A stretch of DNA of 64,000 nt from Mangrovicella endophytica (GTDB lineage Bacteria; Pseudomonadota; Alphaproteobacteria; Rhizobiales; Rhizobiaceae): positions 214,032-278,031 of the forward strand of contig NZ_PKMZ01000004.1 of assembly GCF_002893625.1 (NCBI RefSeq). The letters are read 5' to 3'. A model generated the notes under the pieces. The model had not been told where the DNA came from. It did not search any database and saw nothing but the letters and a program-made list of their open reading frames with translations. Shown one piece after another: positions 63,794 through 64,000 of this stretch. Positions within the stretch are counted from its first letter, which is position 1, and every line of letters begins with the position of its first letter. The translations under genes were made by a program, and so were the position numbers.

Positions 63794-63824
63794 AGAGCAT
63801 TTCCGGCGAACACGGAACCGCTCT
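63794..63824. repeat. Nested palindrome resembling Rhizobiales intergenic palindromic repeats
   Basis: An outer AGAGC/GCTCT pair encloses an inner TTCCG-N7-CGGAA pair. The AGAGCATTTCCGGCGAA core resembles a family of short dispersed palindromes seen between genes in many rhizobial genomes. Only one copy is in this window. Confidence 0.4.
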
Positions 63825-63861
63825 GCCGCAGGGCATTCGGTTCGAGATCAAGACGCCGGGC

Positions 63862-63993
63862 AAGGTCGTAGCGGGGCTACGGCCGTAGACCGGGGCCGAC
63901 GGGATCGGGCCGAATGCGCCCGGCCCTTCGGGTTTGCGGTCGCCGGGCGCCCACTTTGTCGGCTCGTCTCGGCCGTAGCCCCGCTACGACCTT
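63862..63993. repeat. 23-bp perfect inverted repeat pair with 86-bp spacer
   Basis: The 23-mer at 63862-63884 (starts AAGGTCGTAGCGGGG) is matched exactly in reverse complement at 63971-63993. Each arm also holds a small GTAGC-GGG-GCTAC palindrome. The spacer is very GC-rich and has no coding signal. Confidence 0.85.
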
Positions 63994-64000
63994 CGCGAGC

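Larger units (their letters stand above)
63673..64000. other. 328-bp non-coding end of the window with repeats
   Basis: No gene is seen downstream of glgX. The stretch holds the terminator at 63703-63733, a palindromic element at 63794-63824 and a 23-bp perfect inverted repeat with copies at 63862-63884 and 63971-63993. Confidence 0.7.

Overview
The window is GC-rich and densely packed with 4-bp ATGA gene overlaps. The gene types point to an alphaproteobacterium of the Hyphomicrobiales (Rhizobiales): two BA14K-type secreted proteins, a DUF2585 membrane protein, a red-type (form IC) RuBisCO operon with CbbX, a crtXYIB/crtZ carotenoid cluster, and a TamA/TamB pair. An Aurantimonas-like relative is a guess from the RuBisCO plus zeaxanthin-glucoside combination and was not tested. 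No rRNA, tRNA, CRISPR array, phage or insertion sequence was seen, so this looks like chromosomal backbone with small accessory insertions.

Layout. 0.2-2.7 kb: an ABC solute-binding protein and a TerC-family membrane protein. 3.0-6.2 kb: a tightly overlapping sugar operon (SDR dehydrogenase, KDGal kinase, KDPGal aldolase, SMP-30 lactonase) that fits the De Ley-Doudoroff galactose route, followed by a convergent aldo/keto reductase. 7.4-11.3 kb: ethanolamine permease, EutC and EutB, with no microcompartment genes. 11.4-14.0 kb: a copper P1B-ATPase behind a CueR-like promoter. 14.06-14.75 kb: a two-gene module of a RelB/DinJ-like antitoxin and a small papain-like cysteine peptidase. 14.8-21.7 kb: the Calvin cycle operon cbbF-P-A-L-S-X-E with divergent cbbR. 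22.9-28.4 kb: carotenoid genes crtZ (plus strand) and crtX-Y-I-B (minus strand). 28.5-34.0 kb: DUF2585 protein, HerA-like ATPase, a toxin-antitoxin patch (orphan HigA, a broken antitoxin-like gene, BrnA/BrnT), D-lyxose isomerase and glycerate 2-kinase. 34.3-36.8 kb: a cyanide-insensitive-type cytochrome bd oxidase with a tiny DUF2474 partner. 36.9-41.8 kb: a two-domain glycosyltransferase fusion, then UdgX (fused to DUF4130) and its radical-SAM partner. 42.0-43.1 kb: two BA14K proteins. 43.5-51.9 kb: tamA and a giant tamB with strict 303-bp internal periodicity. 52-52.6 kb: two small unknown genes. 52.9-63.7 kb: a glycogen operon pgi-glgP-glgC-glgA-pgm-glgX that lacks glgB.

Together the genes describe a metabolically flexible aerobe. 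It can fix CO2, take up ethanolamine and sugars, store glycogen, make glycosylated zeaxanthin-type carotenoids and respire through a bd oxidase. The best candidate for something little described is the DinJ-like/papain-like pair at 14.06-14.75 kb. It has a complete Gln-Cys-His-Asp catalytic set, a 4-bp overlap and visibly lower GC than its surroundings.
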